This document shows, piece after piece, positions 1 through 8,428 of a DNA stretch of 64,000 nt; position 1 is the first letter of the stretch, and each line of letters starts with the position of its first letter. This DNA is from Methanocorpusculum vombati. Its GTDB lineage: Archaea > Halobacteriota > Methanomicrobia > Methanomicrobiales > Methanocorpusculaceae. The notes beneath the pieces are model-generated. The model saw nothing but the letters and a program-made list of their open reading frames with translations, did no database searches and was not told the origin of the DNA. A program made the position numbers and the translations under genes. Where the stretch lies: the NCBI RefSeq assembly GCF_026891935.1, contig NZ_JAPTGC010000001.1:124001-188000 (forward strand), written 5' to 3'.

Positions 1-213
1 TACACCATGCGGATTGTGACGATGACGCCGGTTGCGGAAAAAAATTTTATGAGTGGCTCCGGTACGGTAAAAATCCTGCTGAACGCTGCTGAAACCAGAC
101 ACTTCTATGAAAACGTTATGACGGTGACCCTCGACTCTCAGACTCTGAAGGATTTTCCTTCTCCGGCAAACCTCACCCTGAGTACGCTTTCGGTTGAGGT
201 GAGTGTTGAATGA
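1..213 (+). CDS. C-terminal part of a type IV pilin-like / DUF7289-like secreted protein (5' end outside the window)
   Basis: The frame is open from the first base and stops at 211-213, so only the last 70 or so residues are visible. They hold an AAETRHFYENV segment followed by a beta-rich tail. This resembles the DAEQRKLWEDVFF region and tail of the 281-residue pilin-like protein at 56446-57291, which suggests the same family. The stop overlaps the start of the next pilin gene at 210 (ATGA), so the two are in one operon. The family assignment is inferred from that internal resemblance; the N-terminal membrane segment that would settle it is outside the window. Confidence 0.55.
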   Translation, partial: YTMRIVTMTPVAEKNFMSGSGTVKILLNAAETRHFYENVMTVTLDSQTLKDFPSPANLTLSTLSVEVSVE

Positions 214-683
214 CCCGCGACTCCGCTGTGTCTCCGGTTGTCGGCGTCATGCTGCTTCTGACGCTCGTCATCATCTTTACCGCGGTTCTCGCCGCCTATG
301 CCGGCGGTCTTGCCCAGACGCCGAAGTACTCCCCGTCGGTGGAGATTGCCGCATACAGTTCCGGCAGCGGCGAAAACTTTTCGCTGGTCTTTGAACACCG
401 CGGCGGCGATGTACTTTCCGCCGTCGACTGTAAAATTACCACGTTCGTTGATGCGCATGAAGCATCCTTCCCGGCTGCGGCTCTTACCAACGGCAGCAGC
501 TGGCGTGCGGGTATGATCCTCACCACGGATAACCGGACAGCCACCGCTTCCCTTCTGAACATTTCCGCGGAGGATCTTGCGCAGTACTGCAAGCGATCCA
601 CACCGGCCGAGCTTCGCATCTATCATCTCCCGACCAGCTCGATTCTCTATCAGGACACTATTCTTCTGGAGGAAAAACCATGA
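210..683 (+). CDS. Archaeal type IV pilin (Pilin_N/DUF1628 family)
   Basis: 157 residues. The short charged leader (MTRDSAVSPVVG) runs straight into a hydrophobic helix at about residues 11-32, the archaeal class III signal/pilin N-domain arrangement. The rest is a beta-rich globular domain with a FEHRGGD motif typical of the family. Such proteins are processed by a prepilin peptidase of the EppA/PibD type and assembled into surface filaments or pseudopilus-like complexes. The start overlaps the preceding gene by ATGA and the stop overlaps the next pilin start, giving a tightly packed operon of at least three genes. Family is clear; whether it is a major or minor pilin is not. Confidence 0.85.
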   Translation: MTRDSAVSPVVGVMLLLTLVIIFTAVLAAYAGGLAQTPKYSPSVEIAAYSSGSGENFSLVFEHRGGDVLSAVDCKITTFVDAHEASFPAAALTNGSSWRAGMILTTDNRTATASLLNISAEDLAQYCKRSTPAELRIYHLPTSSILYQDTILLEEKP

Positions 684-1141
684 CAAAATCCGACTCCGCC
701 GTCTCCGAGGTCGTCGGCGTTCTGCTGCTGCTGACGATCACCCTTATTCTGGTCAGTCTTGTGGCGGTTGCCATGAACAGCGCCGTCAGCACCACGGAAA
801 AACCGGTGAGCGCCACGATTATTGCGTCCGGTATCAGCGGCAAAAACGTCACGTTTGAAAACATTGCAGGCGATGCCTTTGTTCTGGATCAGGTTGAACT
901 CCGTCTCGGCATCCGTGAGTACCCGTCGCAGTACATCACCCTTCGCGGCTCGTCACATCTGAAAAGTTATTCGGGTCTTGCAACCATTTCACTTGGAGAC
1001 CGGTTCTATATTGAATCGGAAAAGGATTCACCGCTCACGTGGGACTCCTTCAACGTCTCCTCCGGCAGTCATCTGACCTACCGGTTCTACGATCTCCGGA
1101 CCGGCAGCCCGATCTCCTCGGGAGAGATCGCCATTCCATGA
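680..1141 (+). CDS. Archaeal type IV pilin (Pilin_N/DUF1628 family)
   Basis: 153 residues with leader MTKSDSAVSEVVGVLLLL and a hydrophobic helix at about residues 13-34, again the archaeal pilin N-domain. It is a paralogue of the preceding gene (SAVSxVVGVxLLLT in both), with a different C-terminal domain. ATGA overlap with the upstream gene and the good ribosome-binding sequence GGAGGAAAAACC before the ATG support the start. It is the last gene of the operon; the next gene begins 43 bp later in an AT-rich gap. Probable minor pilin; role inferred from family only. Confidence 0.85.
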   Translation: MTKSDSAVSEVVGVLLLLTITLILVSLVAVAMNSAVSTTEKPVSATIIASGISGKNVTFENIAGDAFVLDQVELRLGIREYPSQYITLRGSSHLKSYSGLATISLGDRFYIESEKDSPLTWDSFNVSSGSHLTYRFYDLRTGSPISSGEIAIP

Positions 1142-1184
1142 ACAGAATAATTGAATATAATGCAAATGAAATGAATGTATTGTA

Positions 1185-2189
1185 ATGAAACATCTTCTCC
1201 CTATCCTCCTCCTCCTTGCTCTCCTCTGCGGTACCGCCGCAGCTGCCGAGTGGACGCCTGTCACCATCACCGACGACTACGGTTACACCGCGGAGATCTC
1301 AGCCGCTCCGCAGACCATCGTATCCCTTGGTCCGTCCAACACGGAAATTCTGTTTGCTCTCGGTCTTGGCGACAAAGTTGCCGGCGTCACCGAGTACTGC
1401 AACTATCCCGCTGCGGCGCAGACCAAATCCCTCATCGGCGGTGTATCCTCCCCGAACGTCGAAAAGATCGTTGCCCTAAATCCGGATCTCATCCTTGCAA
1501 ACGCCATGAACGGCGAGGACAACATTGCCCATCTCCGGAAACTCGGGTACACCGTTCTCTGCTTAAATCCGGATAGTGTTGACGGAACGTTCAGTTCCAT
1601 CCGCCGCGTGGGCGAGGCAACCGGAACGTCTGCCGCTGCCGGGGAACTCATTGCCTCCATGCAGCAGCGATTTCGTGCCGCAGCGGAAAAAGTGAAAACT
1701 GCCGGAACAGAAACGCTGACCGTTACGCATCTCATGAGTACCGATCCGTACTGGGTCTCCGGCATCCACACGTTTCAGGATGAACTTATCACGCTCGCCG
1801 GAGGAACGAATGCCTTCCCCGAGGTGGACGGCTGGGGCATCATCAACCTTGAACACCTGCTGACCACCGATCCGGACGTGATTCTTGTTGATTCGGGTGC
1901 CGGCATGGGGGAGAAAGGAGAAAACCTTCTCAAGCAGTCGTTCATGACCGACCCGCGTCTGTCATCCCTGACTGCCGTGAAGAACAACCGCATCTATGTC
2001 ATGGATTCCGATACCTTTGATCGCGGCGGTCCCCGCATTGTTGATGCCTTTGATGAACTCGTTGCAGTCCTGTATCCGGAGTCTGCCGAAAGTCCGGCGG
2101 CCGCAACCCCGCAAGCTCCCGGGTTCGGCAGTGTTCTTACGCTGGCCGGTGGGGCTTTGGCACTTCTGATCCTCAGAAAAAATAGTTAA
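1185..2189 (+). CDS. Periplasmic-type binding protein (BtuF/FepB class) with PGF-CTERM-like anchor
   Basis: 334 residues: signal peptide at 1-21 (LLPILLLLALLCGTAAAA), then a cluster-9 helical-backbone substrate-binding domain with the typical opening VTITDDYGYTAEISAAPQ and IVSLGPSNTEILFALG. Family members bind corrinoids, haem or ferric siderophores. The C-terminus reads APGF, then a hydrophobic stretch and RKNS, which matches the archaeosortase-processed PGF-CTERM pattern, so the protein is probably anchored on the cell surface. No permease or transporter ATPase lies beside it; the neighbouring ABC ATPase is convergent and lacks a membrane partner. Ligand unknown; a corrinoid is plausible because cbiB is in the same window. 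Confidence 0.85.
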   Translation: MKHLLPILLLLALLCGTAAAAEWTPVTITDDYGYTAEISAAPQTIVSLGPSNTEILFALGLGDKVAGVTEYCNYPAAAQTKSLIGGVSSPNVEKIVALNPDLILANAMNGEDNIAHLRKLGYTVLCLNPDSVDGTFSSIRRVGEATGTSAAAGELIASMQQRFRAAAEKVKTAGTETLTVTHLMSTDPYWVSGIHTFQDELITLAGGTNAFPEVDGWGIINLEHLLTTDPDVILVDSGAGMGEKGENLLKQSFMTDPRLSSLTAVKNNRIYVMDSDTFDRGGPRIVDAFDELVAVLYPESAESPAAATPQAPGFGSVLTLAGGALALLILRKNS

Positions 2190-2195
2190 TAAAAA

Positions 2196-2963
2196 TTATT
2201 TTTCCACAGCCGGTTTTTTCCAGCTGACCTTCTGGCCGGTTGCATAAATCCGGTCCATGTCCAGTCCCTGGGCGATCCGCTTCGCATGATCGCCGTCGCG
2301 GATCACAAACGAGGAGAGGTCATCGACACCGAAGTCGAAGAGTGCCGGGGCGAGTGGTGTTGACGGACCCACAATGACCACATTCTCCGCATTTTCCGCG
2401 AGGGTCAGGTAGCGCGGCAGAGTCTTGTACACAATACTTGCGCAGGTGATGAACACAAAATCCGCTTCCGGCACAAGATAATCGCTCGCAGGTTCCGGAT
2501 AGTCGTCTGCGCCCGGCGGCATCTCGATGATCGAAAGATCACAGACCGGGGCAAACAACTGTTCCAGGTGGGGGAAATGGCCGATCACACAGACCTTTTT
2601 GTTTTTGATCCGGTTCTGGGACATAATAAACGGATCATTTTTTCGATCCTCGGTAATGCGGGATCCGGCAAGCTCCACGCCGTTTGCTGCCGCAACCTCC
2701 GGACAGTTGTAGTAGGCATTGATTGCCGCAAGACCAATGGAGGACTCCACATAGTTCCAGGACTTCACCGCTTCGGCAAGCTCGCGCAGCGGCATGCCGA
2801 GTTCCCGCCGGAACATCTCCGGGCGGCTGTCGCCCGGAATTGTTCCGGCAATCCCTGATCCCGTGCCGCTTCTGACATACGTCGTGTAGCCGCCGAGGAT
2901 CAGATCGTCAACCGTGTACTCTTCCGGGATCCCGGAAATAACTGCATCATAAATTTCCCACAT
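2196..2963 (-). CDS. DUF364/DUF4213 putative heavy-metal-chelation protein
   Basis: 255 residues from the ATG at 2963, chosen over a longer reading frame because GAGGAAAAAACC precedes this ATG and homology-like sequence begins with MWEIYDAVISGIPEEY. The N-terminal part (about 1-95) resembles DUF4213 (enolase N-domain-like) and the rest DUF364 (Rossmann-like), with a GHFPHLEQL segment, a cluster of acidic residues and the GPSTPLAPALFDFG motif conserved in the family. DUF364 proteins are thought to handle metal ions or metal cofactors, but no reaction is established. It is the third gene of an operon with a HypB/UreG-like NTPase and an ABC ATPase, 10 bp downstream of the latter. Confidence 0.8.
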   Translation of the reverse strand: MWEIYDAVISGIPEEYTVDDLILGGYTTYVRSGTGSGIAGTIPGDSRPEMFRRELGMPLRELAEAVKSWNYVESSIGLAAINAYYNCPEVAAANGVELAGSRITEDRKNDPFIMSQNRIKNKKVCVIGHFPHLEQLFAPVCDLSIIEMPPGADDYPEPASDYLVPEADFVFITCASIVYKTLPRYLTLAENAENVVIVGPSTPLAPALFDFGVDDLSSFVIRDGDHAKRIAQGLDMDRIYATGQKVSWKKPAVEK

Positions 2964-2973
2964 GGTTTTTTCC

Positions 2974-3984
2974 TCAGATGGTATCGGGGGTGATTTTTTC
3001 TCCGCTGCGCAGCCGGTTGCGGATGGACTGAATGGTGGTGTCAAGCCGCTCAATCTGTGCAAGGCTCTCCCGTTCTTCCGGTGTTGTCTCGATGATTTTG
3101 TGCACCCCGCCGTTTTTGATCACCAGCCGCTTCCCGGCCATTAAGGCAAGAAGCGGATCGTGCGTGGAGATGAGAACAATTTTTTCATTCTTTGCAAGCA
3201 TCCGGACAGCCTGCCGGCGATCCACGCCGGCGTTCTCGATCTCATCGATCAAAACAATCGGCGATGCACTCATACAGGCGGTGTCGGCGATCATCAGCGC
3301 CCGCGACTGACCGCCGGAGAGCTGGGTGACTTTGGTCTGAGGCGTGAACTTCTCGCCGGCAAGATCATTTGCCGCGGCGAAACATTCGGCCGCAACCTTC
3401 GCCGGGTCGGGATGCATACGGCTTTTTGCGTGCATCTCCAGAAACTCGCCCACACTGAGATCCATCACGAAGTTCATGTTCTGCGACAGCTGGGCAACGA
3501 GTCTGCCGTCCATGGCAAACCGCTTCTCATCCGCAAGTTCTCTGCCGTTGACGAGAACCTGCCGTTTTGTCGGGGTGTCTCGCTGGGCGAGACACTCGAT
3601 GTCGGCGAGCAACCTGCTCTTGCCGGAGCCGGTCGGTCCGACAATGCTCACAATCTCGCCCGGCTGAATGGTGAGTGTGAACTCCTCGGCCTCGCCGGAC
3701 TTTGTCCGGCCTCCGAGGATAGTGATCTCCTGTACCGCTGCGGTCTGTTTTTCCTCGGCGACCGTCCGGAGAAACAGGACAAGCTGATCAAGAACCGTGG
3801 TCTTGTCCAGCCCGAAATCGATGAGGGTGTTCTCATCGGCATAGTCCAGTGCTTCCGCGAGCGGCAGATCGTCCCTGAGGTTCTGCAGGTTGTAGTTGAC
3901 GAAGAAGTCTGCTGCAACCGGATGTTCGGCGAGCAGTTCCCGCAGTGTCCGGCCTGCGACACGGTCGTAGAGATCATCGGTCAT
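2974..3984 (-). CDS. Stand-alone ABC ATPase with DUF1858/ScdA_N-like N-terminal domain
   Basis: 336 residues. Residues 1-75 form a small helical domain (LRELLAEHPVAADFFVNY, then DLPLAEALDYADE) resembling the DUF1858/ScdA_N type found in iron-sulfur and metal repair proteins, though without their cysteines. From about 85 there is a complete ABC domain: Walker A GPTGSGKS, Q-loop, signature LSGGQS, Walker B IVLIDEIE and the H-loop histidine in STHDP. The last 35 residues are a charged helix. There is no transmembrane segment and no permease nearby, so a soluble assembly or activation role is more likely than transport. It overlaps the upstream NTPase gene by 4 bp (ATGA). Confidence 0.8.
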   Translation of the reverse strand: MTDDLYDRVAGRTLRELLAEHPVAADFFVNYNLQNLRDDLPLAEALDYADENTLIDFGLDKTTVLDQLVLFLRTVAEEKQTAAVQEITILGGRTKSGEAEEFTLTIQPGEIVSIVGPTGSGKSRLLADIECLAQRDTPTKRQVLVNGRELADEKRFAMDGRLVAQLSQNMNFVMDLSVGEFLEMHAKSRMHPDPAKVAAECFAAANDLAGEKFTPQTKVTQLSGGQSRALMIADTACMSASPIVLIDEIENAGVDRRQAVRMLAKNEKIVLISTHDPLLALMAGKRLVIKNGGVHKIIETTPEERESLAQIERLDTTIQSIRNRLRSGEKITPDTI

Positions 3985-4667
3985 GGGAACTCCATCTTTC
4001 GCAGCATGCCGTTCTGATACTCTTCCCCGATCCGCGTCTCTCCGGTACAGTAGGAACAGACCGAGGAGGGGGTGGTGAACCGGAGTTTGTAGCCGCGGAG
4101 ACTTGTGACATTTGCTGCGGACTCTGCATGTTTTCCGAGCATGAACGCTCCCTGTCCGGTAATGCCGTTGATGAAGACGATTTTTGCGCTGCTGTTGACC
4201 TGCCGGATGTTGAACATGAACACCTCGCGTTCCGCCTGGGAGACGATGTCGCCTTTGGTGACGACCACGATGTCGGCGAACTTCAGCATCGGCCCGATTT
4301 TCCGGGGTGTGTGCACGCCGGAGAGATTGTCAATGACGCAGACTGCGAGTACTCCGCGGATGTGCGGGGAACAGCGGTTGCAGAGTCCGGCGCTTTCGGT
4401 GATGAGGATGTCAAACCCTTCCCGTACGCCCCATCTGACGGCGTCTTCGATGTTGCTGATGAAGAAGTGGTCAGGGCAGAACTTTCCGGCAAACCCAACC
4501 TGTACCGGAATGCCGTACTCGGTGTAGCGTTCGCGGTCAAAGGAAGTGAGACAGTCGAACTTGACGACGCCTATCTTCTGGTTTTTTTCACGCAGGACGT
4601 CCGCAAGCCGCAGGATAACCGATGTTTTTCCTGATGAGGGCGGGCCTGCTACGGTTATCAGTCGCAT
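3981..4667 (-). CDS. HypB/UreG/CobW-like P-loop NTPase, putative metallochaperone
   Basis: 228 residues. Walker A is GPPSSGKTS at residues 8-16, the base-recognition motif is VTKGD, and the switch region carries ESAGLCNRCSPH, a CxxC-xx-H arrangement that could bind a metal. A second CxxC (CSYC) sits near the C-terminus. HypB and UreG use GTP hydrolysis to deliver nickel to hydrogenase and urease; this protein has the same fold signature but is neither. It is the first gene of the three-gene cassette and has its own promoter-like TATATA about 20 bp upstream. The client enzyme is unknown; a nickel, cobalt or iron-sulfur centre of a methanogenic enzyme is the natural inference. Confidence 0.8.
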   Translation of the reverse strand: MRLITVAGPPSSGKTSVILRLADVLREKNQKIGVVKFDCLTSFDRERYTEYGIPVQVGFAGKFCPDHFFISNIEDAVRWGVREGFDILITESAGLCNRCSPHIRGVLAVCVIDNLSGVHTPRKIGPMLKFADIVVVTKGDIVSQAEREVFMFNIRQVNSSAKIVFINGITGQGAFMLGKHAESAANVTSLRGYKLRFTTPSSVCSYCTGETRIGEEYQNGMLRKMEFP

Positions 4668-4686
4668 GGAAAATTTTTCCTTAGAG

Positions 4687-4696
4687 GTATATATTC
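4687..4696 (-). promoter_or_regulatory. TATA box of the metal-cassette operon
   Basis: On the minus strand the sequence GAATATATAC lies about 20-29 bp upstream of the ATG at 4667 and is the only good BRE/TATA-like element in the gap. Its spacing predicts a very short or absent leader. Confidence 0.5.
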
Positions 4697-4824
4697 AGCC
4701 TCTTCCCATAAAAATGTGAGATTACTCTTCCGGAAAATTAACCGAATGTTGTTTATCCCGGTCCTGGAACAATATCCGTCCGGATGTTCTCCTTCGGATG
4801 ATCGAAGAGAAGATGGCTGATTCT

Positions 4825-5157
4825 TTATTCGTGAATCATTACCAGCATCATCTTGAACCGGGTCGTCGGATGCACCGCGTGCGGTACGTTTGCGGGCATG
4901 ATGATCATCTGTCCGGCTTTCAGGTGATGGGGGACGCCGCCGACCGGAATGTCCGCCTCGCCTTCAAGGACGATCACCAGTGCATCGTACGGCGCGGTGT
5001 GTTCGGAGAGTCCTTCACCTGCTTCAAACGCAAACGCCGTGACCGTTCCTGCCTTCTTGTTGATAACCATCCGGGAAACAACCGATCCCGGCTGGTACTC
5101 CGTGAGCGAGGCGAGATCGACCGGTGTTCCGATTAGGGATTTCGGATCATACTTCAT
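4825..5157 (-). CDS. Small single-domain cupin protein
   Basis: 110 residues forming one cupin beta-barrel. The two conserved cupin motifs are visible: EGLSEHTAPYDALVIVLEG at about 48-66 and GQMIIMPANVPHAV at about 82-95, giving two histidines and a glutamate as likely metal ligands. The second histidine of the usual HxH is replaced. Proteins of this size in anaerobes are often small sugar- or metal-binding cupins of unknown substrate. It stands alone, with a 157-bp gap before the NTPase gene and a 113-bp gap to rimI. Fold confident, function not. Confidence 0.8.
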   Translation of the reverse strand: MKYDPKSLIGTPVDLASLTEYQPGSVVSRMVINKKAGTVTAFAFEAGEGLSEHTAPYDALVIVLEGEADIPVGGVPHHLKAGQMIIMPANVPHAVHPTTRFKMMLVMIHE

Positions 5158-5270
5158 ACCGAGTTATTGATGCGGGAAGAGATAAACCTCTGTTTCCCGG
5201 TCAAAAGGATGTTTGCGTAGGTTGTATGGAAGGTATCCGGTGATCTTTTCCAGAAAAAAAACCCGGCGCC

Positions 5271-5753
5271 TCAGAACCACCGCATCATCACAATTGCATC
5301 CTCACCGTCCTCATAGTACCCGCCGAACACAATAACATCCTCGTAACCGATCCTCTCATAAAATCCGTGCGCCGCCGTGTTGCTTACCCGCACCTCCAGA
5401 CTGCACGCACAGCACCCGTCCAGAAAAAAGTCCCGTTCCAGTTTGCGGAGCAAAAGCCTGCCGATTCCAAATCCCCGCAGTTCCGGAACCACCGCGAGGT
5501 TGCAGACATGCCCGTACTTCTCCTCGTCCGTCTCTTCAATGGCTCCTGCGGAAAACCCGACGATCCGTCCGTCCGCTTCTGCGACATAGAACGAGGTCAG
5601 AAACACGCCCATCATCTCGATCATGCCCTTATAGTCCCAGGGGTCGGAAAAGCACATCAGTTCAATCCGGTAAATCTCCGGAATGTCCTCAAGTGTCGCC
5701 TTGCGGATAGTACAGCCGGCGGCTGTCCCGCCGACGCCGTTCACCACTACCAT
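5271..5753 (-). CDS. rimI: RimI-type N-terminal acetyltransferase
   Basis: 160 residues with a GNAT fold: TIRKATLEDIPEIYRIE at the start, the acetyl-CoA pyrophosphate loop RGFGIGRLLL at about 95-104, and the C-terminal NTAAHGFYERIGY motif typical of RimI/ArdI proteins. In archaea this family acetylates N-termini of ribosomal and many other proteins (ArdI/Ard1-like NatA activity). The first 14 residues lie before the conserved domain, so the true start may be an internal one; the ATG at 5753 is kept because no better ribosome-binding site was seen. Divergent from the DUF1015 gene with only 49 bp between starts. Confidence 0.85.
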   Translation of the reverse strand: MVVVNGVGGTAAGCTIRKATLEDIPEIYRIELMCFSDPWDYKGMIEMMGVFLTSFYVAEADGRIVGFSAGAIEETDEEKYGHVCNLAVVPELRGFGIGRLLLRKLERDFFLDGCCACSLEVRVSNTAAHGFYERIGYEDVIVFGGYYEDGEDAIVMMRWF

Positions 5754-5802
5754 TGTTATTTTAGTATTGTCATCGAACTATATTATAGAGGAGCCTCATC
5801 TC

Positions 5803-7062
5803 ATGGTCACTATATATCCGTTTACCGGTCTTCACCCGTCGGACGCGGCATTTTCGTTTGTTCCGTCCGTCCCGTATGACGTTATCAGTGCGGAGGATGC
5901 CGCCGCCGAGATTGCGAAGAACGATAAAACCCTTCTTCGCGTCATCAGAACCGATGCAGAACTACCGGACATTGATCCGCATGATGATCGCATCTATGAA
6001 CGTGCCCGCGAGATGTTTGCGCAGATGAAGGCGGACGGCCTTCTCGTTTCCGATGATAAGCCGGCGTTTTACATCTACCGTATCACCCTTGGCGGTGAGA
6101 CGTTTACCGGTCTCATCTCCTGCGTGAGTGTTGCGGAGTACAAGGACGACACGATCAAGAAGCACGAACTGACCCGCTACGACAAGGAAGAGGACCGTAC
6201 CCGCCACATCGATGCGGTCTCGGCACATACCGGTCAGGTGTTCCTGCTTTACAAGGATCCGGGAAGCATTCATGCCCACATCTCCGCCCTTGCGGATGCC
6301 ATGCAGCCGTTCGGTGAGTACCGGAGCGCGGGCGGTAATCTGCATCAGATTTACCGTGTGAGCGATCCGGCAGAGATTGCAAAGCTGGAGACGATGTTTG
6401 CGGAGATCCAAAATCTCTACATCGCCGACGGTCATCACCGCGCCAAGTCCTCGGCCAATGTGTACGACCGCCGGAAGGCGGAGGGCAGATGTACGCCGGA
6501 TGCCGAGCGGTTTATGAGTGTCCTGTTTGCCCACGACAAGGTACGGATCTACGGCTACCACCGTCTGGTCCGCGACCTTGCCGGTATGAACGCCGATCAG
6601 TTCCTCGGCGATCTCGCGCTGCGGTTCACGGTGACGCCGGTCAAAAAAGTGGACACAACGAAGAACACCGTCCCGCCCCTTGCGGAGACGGATGGTTCGA
6701 CCCACATCATCCATCTGTATCTGGAGAGCCAGTGGTATGAGCTGACCCGCCCGGTGGACCCGAAGGCGGATGCGATTGCGAGACTCGACGTCTCGGTGTT
6801 ACAGGAGTCGGTGCTGGACGATATGCTCGGCATCATCGATCCCCGCGGCGATCCCCGAATTTCCTTCGTCGGCGGTATTGTTCCGCTCGCAGATGTTGTG
6901 AAGGAGGTTGATGCAGGCGAGTACTCGGCGGCATTCATCATGCAGCCGGTGACCGCCCAGGGTGTCATCGATGTTGCGGACAATGCGATGATTATGCCGC
7001 CGAAGTCCACCTGGTTTGAGCCGAAACTTCTGTCGGGTATGGTTATTCACGAGATACGGTAA
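5803..7062 (+). CDS. DUF1015 family protein
   Basis: 419 residues from the ATG at 5803, preceded by GAGGAG; the longer open frame upstream runs antisense into rimI and is not coding. The sequence starts with TIYPFTGLHPSDAAFSFV and SVPYDVISAEDA and contains the family's IADGHHRAKSSANVY motif around residue 205. DUF1015 proteins are widespread in anaerobes and archaea and share sequence with the ParB-like serine kinase SerK, but most have no demonstrated function. Single gene, followed by a strong hairpin at 7092-7118. Confidence 0.8.
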   Translation: MVTIYPFTGLHPSDAAFSFVPSVPYDVISAEDAAAEIAKNDKTLLRVIRTDAELPDIDPHDDRIYERAREMFAQMKADGLLVSDDKPAFYIYRITLGGETFTGLISCVSVAEYKDDTIKKHELTRYDKEEDRTRHIDAVSAHTGQVFLLYKDPGSIHAHISALADAMQPFGEYRSAGGNLHQIYRVSDPAEIAKLETMFAEIQNLYIADGHHRAKSSANVYDRRKAEGRCTPDAERFMSVLFAHDKVRIYGYHRLVRDLAGMNADQFLGDLALRFTVTPVKKVDTTKNTVPPLAETDGSTHIIHLYLESQWYELTRPVDPKADAIARLDVSVLQESVLDDMLGIIDPRGDPRISFVGGIVPLADVVKEVDAGEYSAAFIMQPVTAQGVIDVADNAMIMPPKSTWFEPKLLSGMVIHEIR

Positions 7063-7091
7063 TCGAAATTTCTGATTTCCGATGCACTCGC

Positions 7092-7118
7092 CCGTGCCTC
7101 CCCTCTGAGGGGGCACGG
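7092..7118 (+). terminator. Hairpin downstream of the DUF1015 gene
   Basis: CCGTGCC and GGCACGG pair around a C-rich/G-rich centre, giving a strong stem 30 bp after the stop codon. No T-run follows directly, so it may end transcription or simply protect the 3' end. Confidence 0.5.
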
Positions 7119-7210
7119 CTGCGGTGTGTGCGGCTGATAAGGGCGATGGTATTTTTTGTTTCCAACATTTTTTGCCGGTGTTTTTTTCCGATTTTTCCTG
7201 TCACCTACAC

Positions 7211-7218
7211 TTTATATA
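7211..7218 (+). promoter_or_regulatory. TATA box of the lipoprotein gene at 7242
   Basis: TTTATATA matches the archaeal consensus and lies 24 bp before the ATG at 7242. This predicts a leaderless or near-leaderless transcript and supports the chosen start over the longer frame that begins at 7128. Confidence 0.65.
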
Positions 7219-7241
7219 GAGGAACTGGGGAATATACTCAT

Positions 7242-8351
7242 ATGAGGTCTCATCTACTTTTTTGTGTTGGTACCGGTCTTGTGATTCTGACAGTTCTGTT
7301 CGGTGCGGGATGTGTGACACAGCCGGACGAACTGCCGGATTCATCAGCATATCTCTGGAATCTGAGTGAGATATCCTGCATCAGTCTCCCGCAGGACGAC
7401 TCTCCCTCCGCCGCAGTACTGAAGTCCTCCCTTGTCATTGACGTTTTGGAGACGTCACGCCTTCTTGCCGGAAAAGCCGGGGGCCGGCAGATCGTCGGTA
7501 TGGTTTTTGATAAAAACGGCTCATTATTCCAGATGGATCTCTCCTCCGACAGTTCCCGCCGGGTTCTGATGGGATCCTTTGCCGGAAATGAAAGTACGGT
7601 GATCGATCTCTCGTATCACGTAGCCGATCACTACATTTCTGCCATCCAGCTTACAACAGCAGGTGCTGTTCCAAAAATCTATCCAGATATTACCGGTATG
7701 CGGAGTGTTGCGTCCGCCCGGCAGATTGGACCGGACGGCGAAGAACCTCTGCGGGGCCCGGCTCTGCATATTTCCCGTCAGACCGGCCCGCTGTTCTCCG
7801 GTGTACTGGACATCGATATTGCGGGTGCAATTGTACCGCATGCTTTTGTCGGCGGCATCTATGCCGTCTCCGGCCCGACCGCATCAGCGTTCGTCGTAAT
7901 GGAGGACGGAGAGTTCTGGGATGTCGAGATAGCCGGAGATCTCATCTCTTTCTGGACGGTCGGCGTTTCGGAGTCTGCTGCCGGTACTGAGATCGTCTCA
8001 GCCATACGTACCTACGGCAACAGCTCAGACTCCGACAGTCTTCCGGATATTTCGGGGTTCTGGTCTGCATCAAAGGAAGACACAATCTCTGCGGCCGGTC
8101 TCCAGACTGAAAAGTCCGGTCCCCTGACCCTTGAACTGAACCGGATCTCCGGAGAACTGTTTTCCGGTTCCGGTATCGGTGGAAAAGTTGATGTGAGCGG
8201 CAGCGTCGTTTTCGGTACCCGCATCGGGAACGATGTACACCTCTGCCGCGGATGGGTGGAAGAGGATGTAATCCATGCAGCGAGAATATATGCGGAGGAC
8301 GGCATGAAGTACGCAGCCATTGCCGATTATGCCCGAACTTCTCTGGCGTAA
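7242..8351 (+). CDS. Secreted lipoprotein of unknown function
   Basis: 369 residues from the ATG at 7242. A signal peptide ends in the lipobox LFGAGC at about residues 19-24, so the mature protein is probably lipid-anchored on the outer face of the membrane. The rest is rich in beta strands and in Ser/Gly, with repeated stretches of the kind GPALHISRQTGPLFSGV, then GPLTLELNRISGELFSGS, suggesting two related beta-barrel-like units near residues 165 and 290. No catalytic motif was recognised. It stands alone between the DUF1015 gene and the MerR regulator and has a clear TATA box. Confidence 0.75.
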   Translation: MRSHLLFCVGTGLVILTVLFGAGCVTQPDELPDSSAYLWNLSEISCISLPQDDSPSAAVLKSSLVIDVLETSRLLAGKAGGRQIVGMVFDKNGSLFQMDLSSDSSRRVLMGSFAGNESTVIDLSYHVADHYISAIQLTTAGAVPKIYPDITGMRSVASARQIGPDGEEPLRGPALHISRQTGPLFSGVLDIDIAGAIVPHAFVGGIYAVSGPTASAFVVMEDGEFWDVEIAGDLISFWTVGVSESAAGTEIVSAIRTYGNSSDSDSLPDISGFWSASKEDTISAAGLQTEKSGPLTLELNRISGELFSGSGIGGKVDVSGSVVFGTRIGNDVHLCRGWVEEDVIHAARIYAEDGMKYAAIADYARTSLA

Positions 8352-8428
8352 CGTCATCTTCGCCTTTTTTTCGCAGAAATTTTGTGTCAGGAGGTCATCC
8401 TCCTGCGGTTCGGGATACCTGTTCCGGA

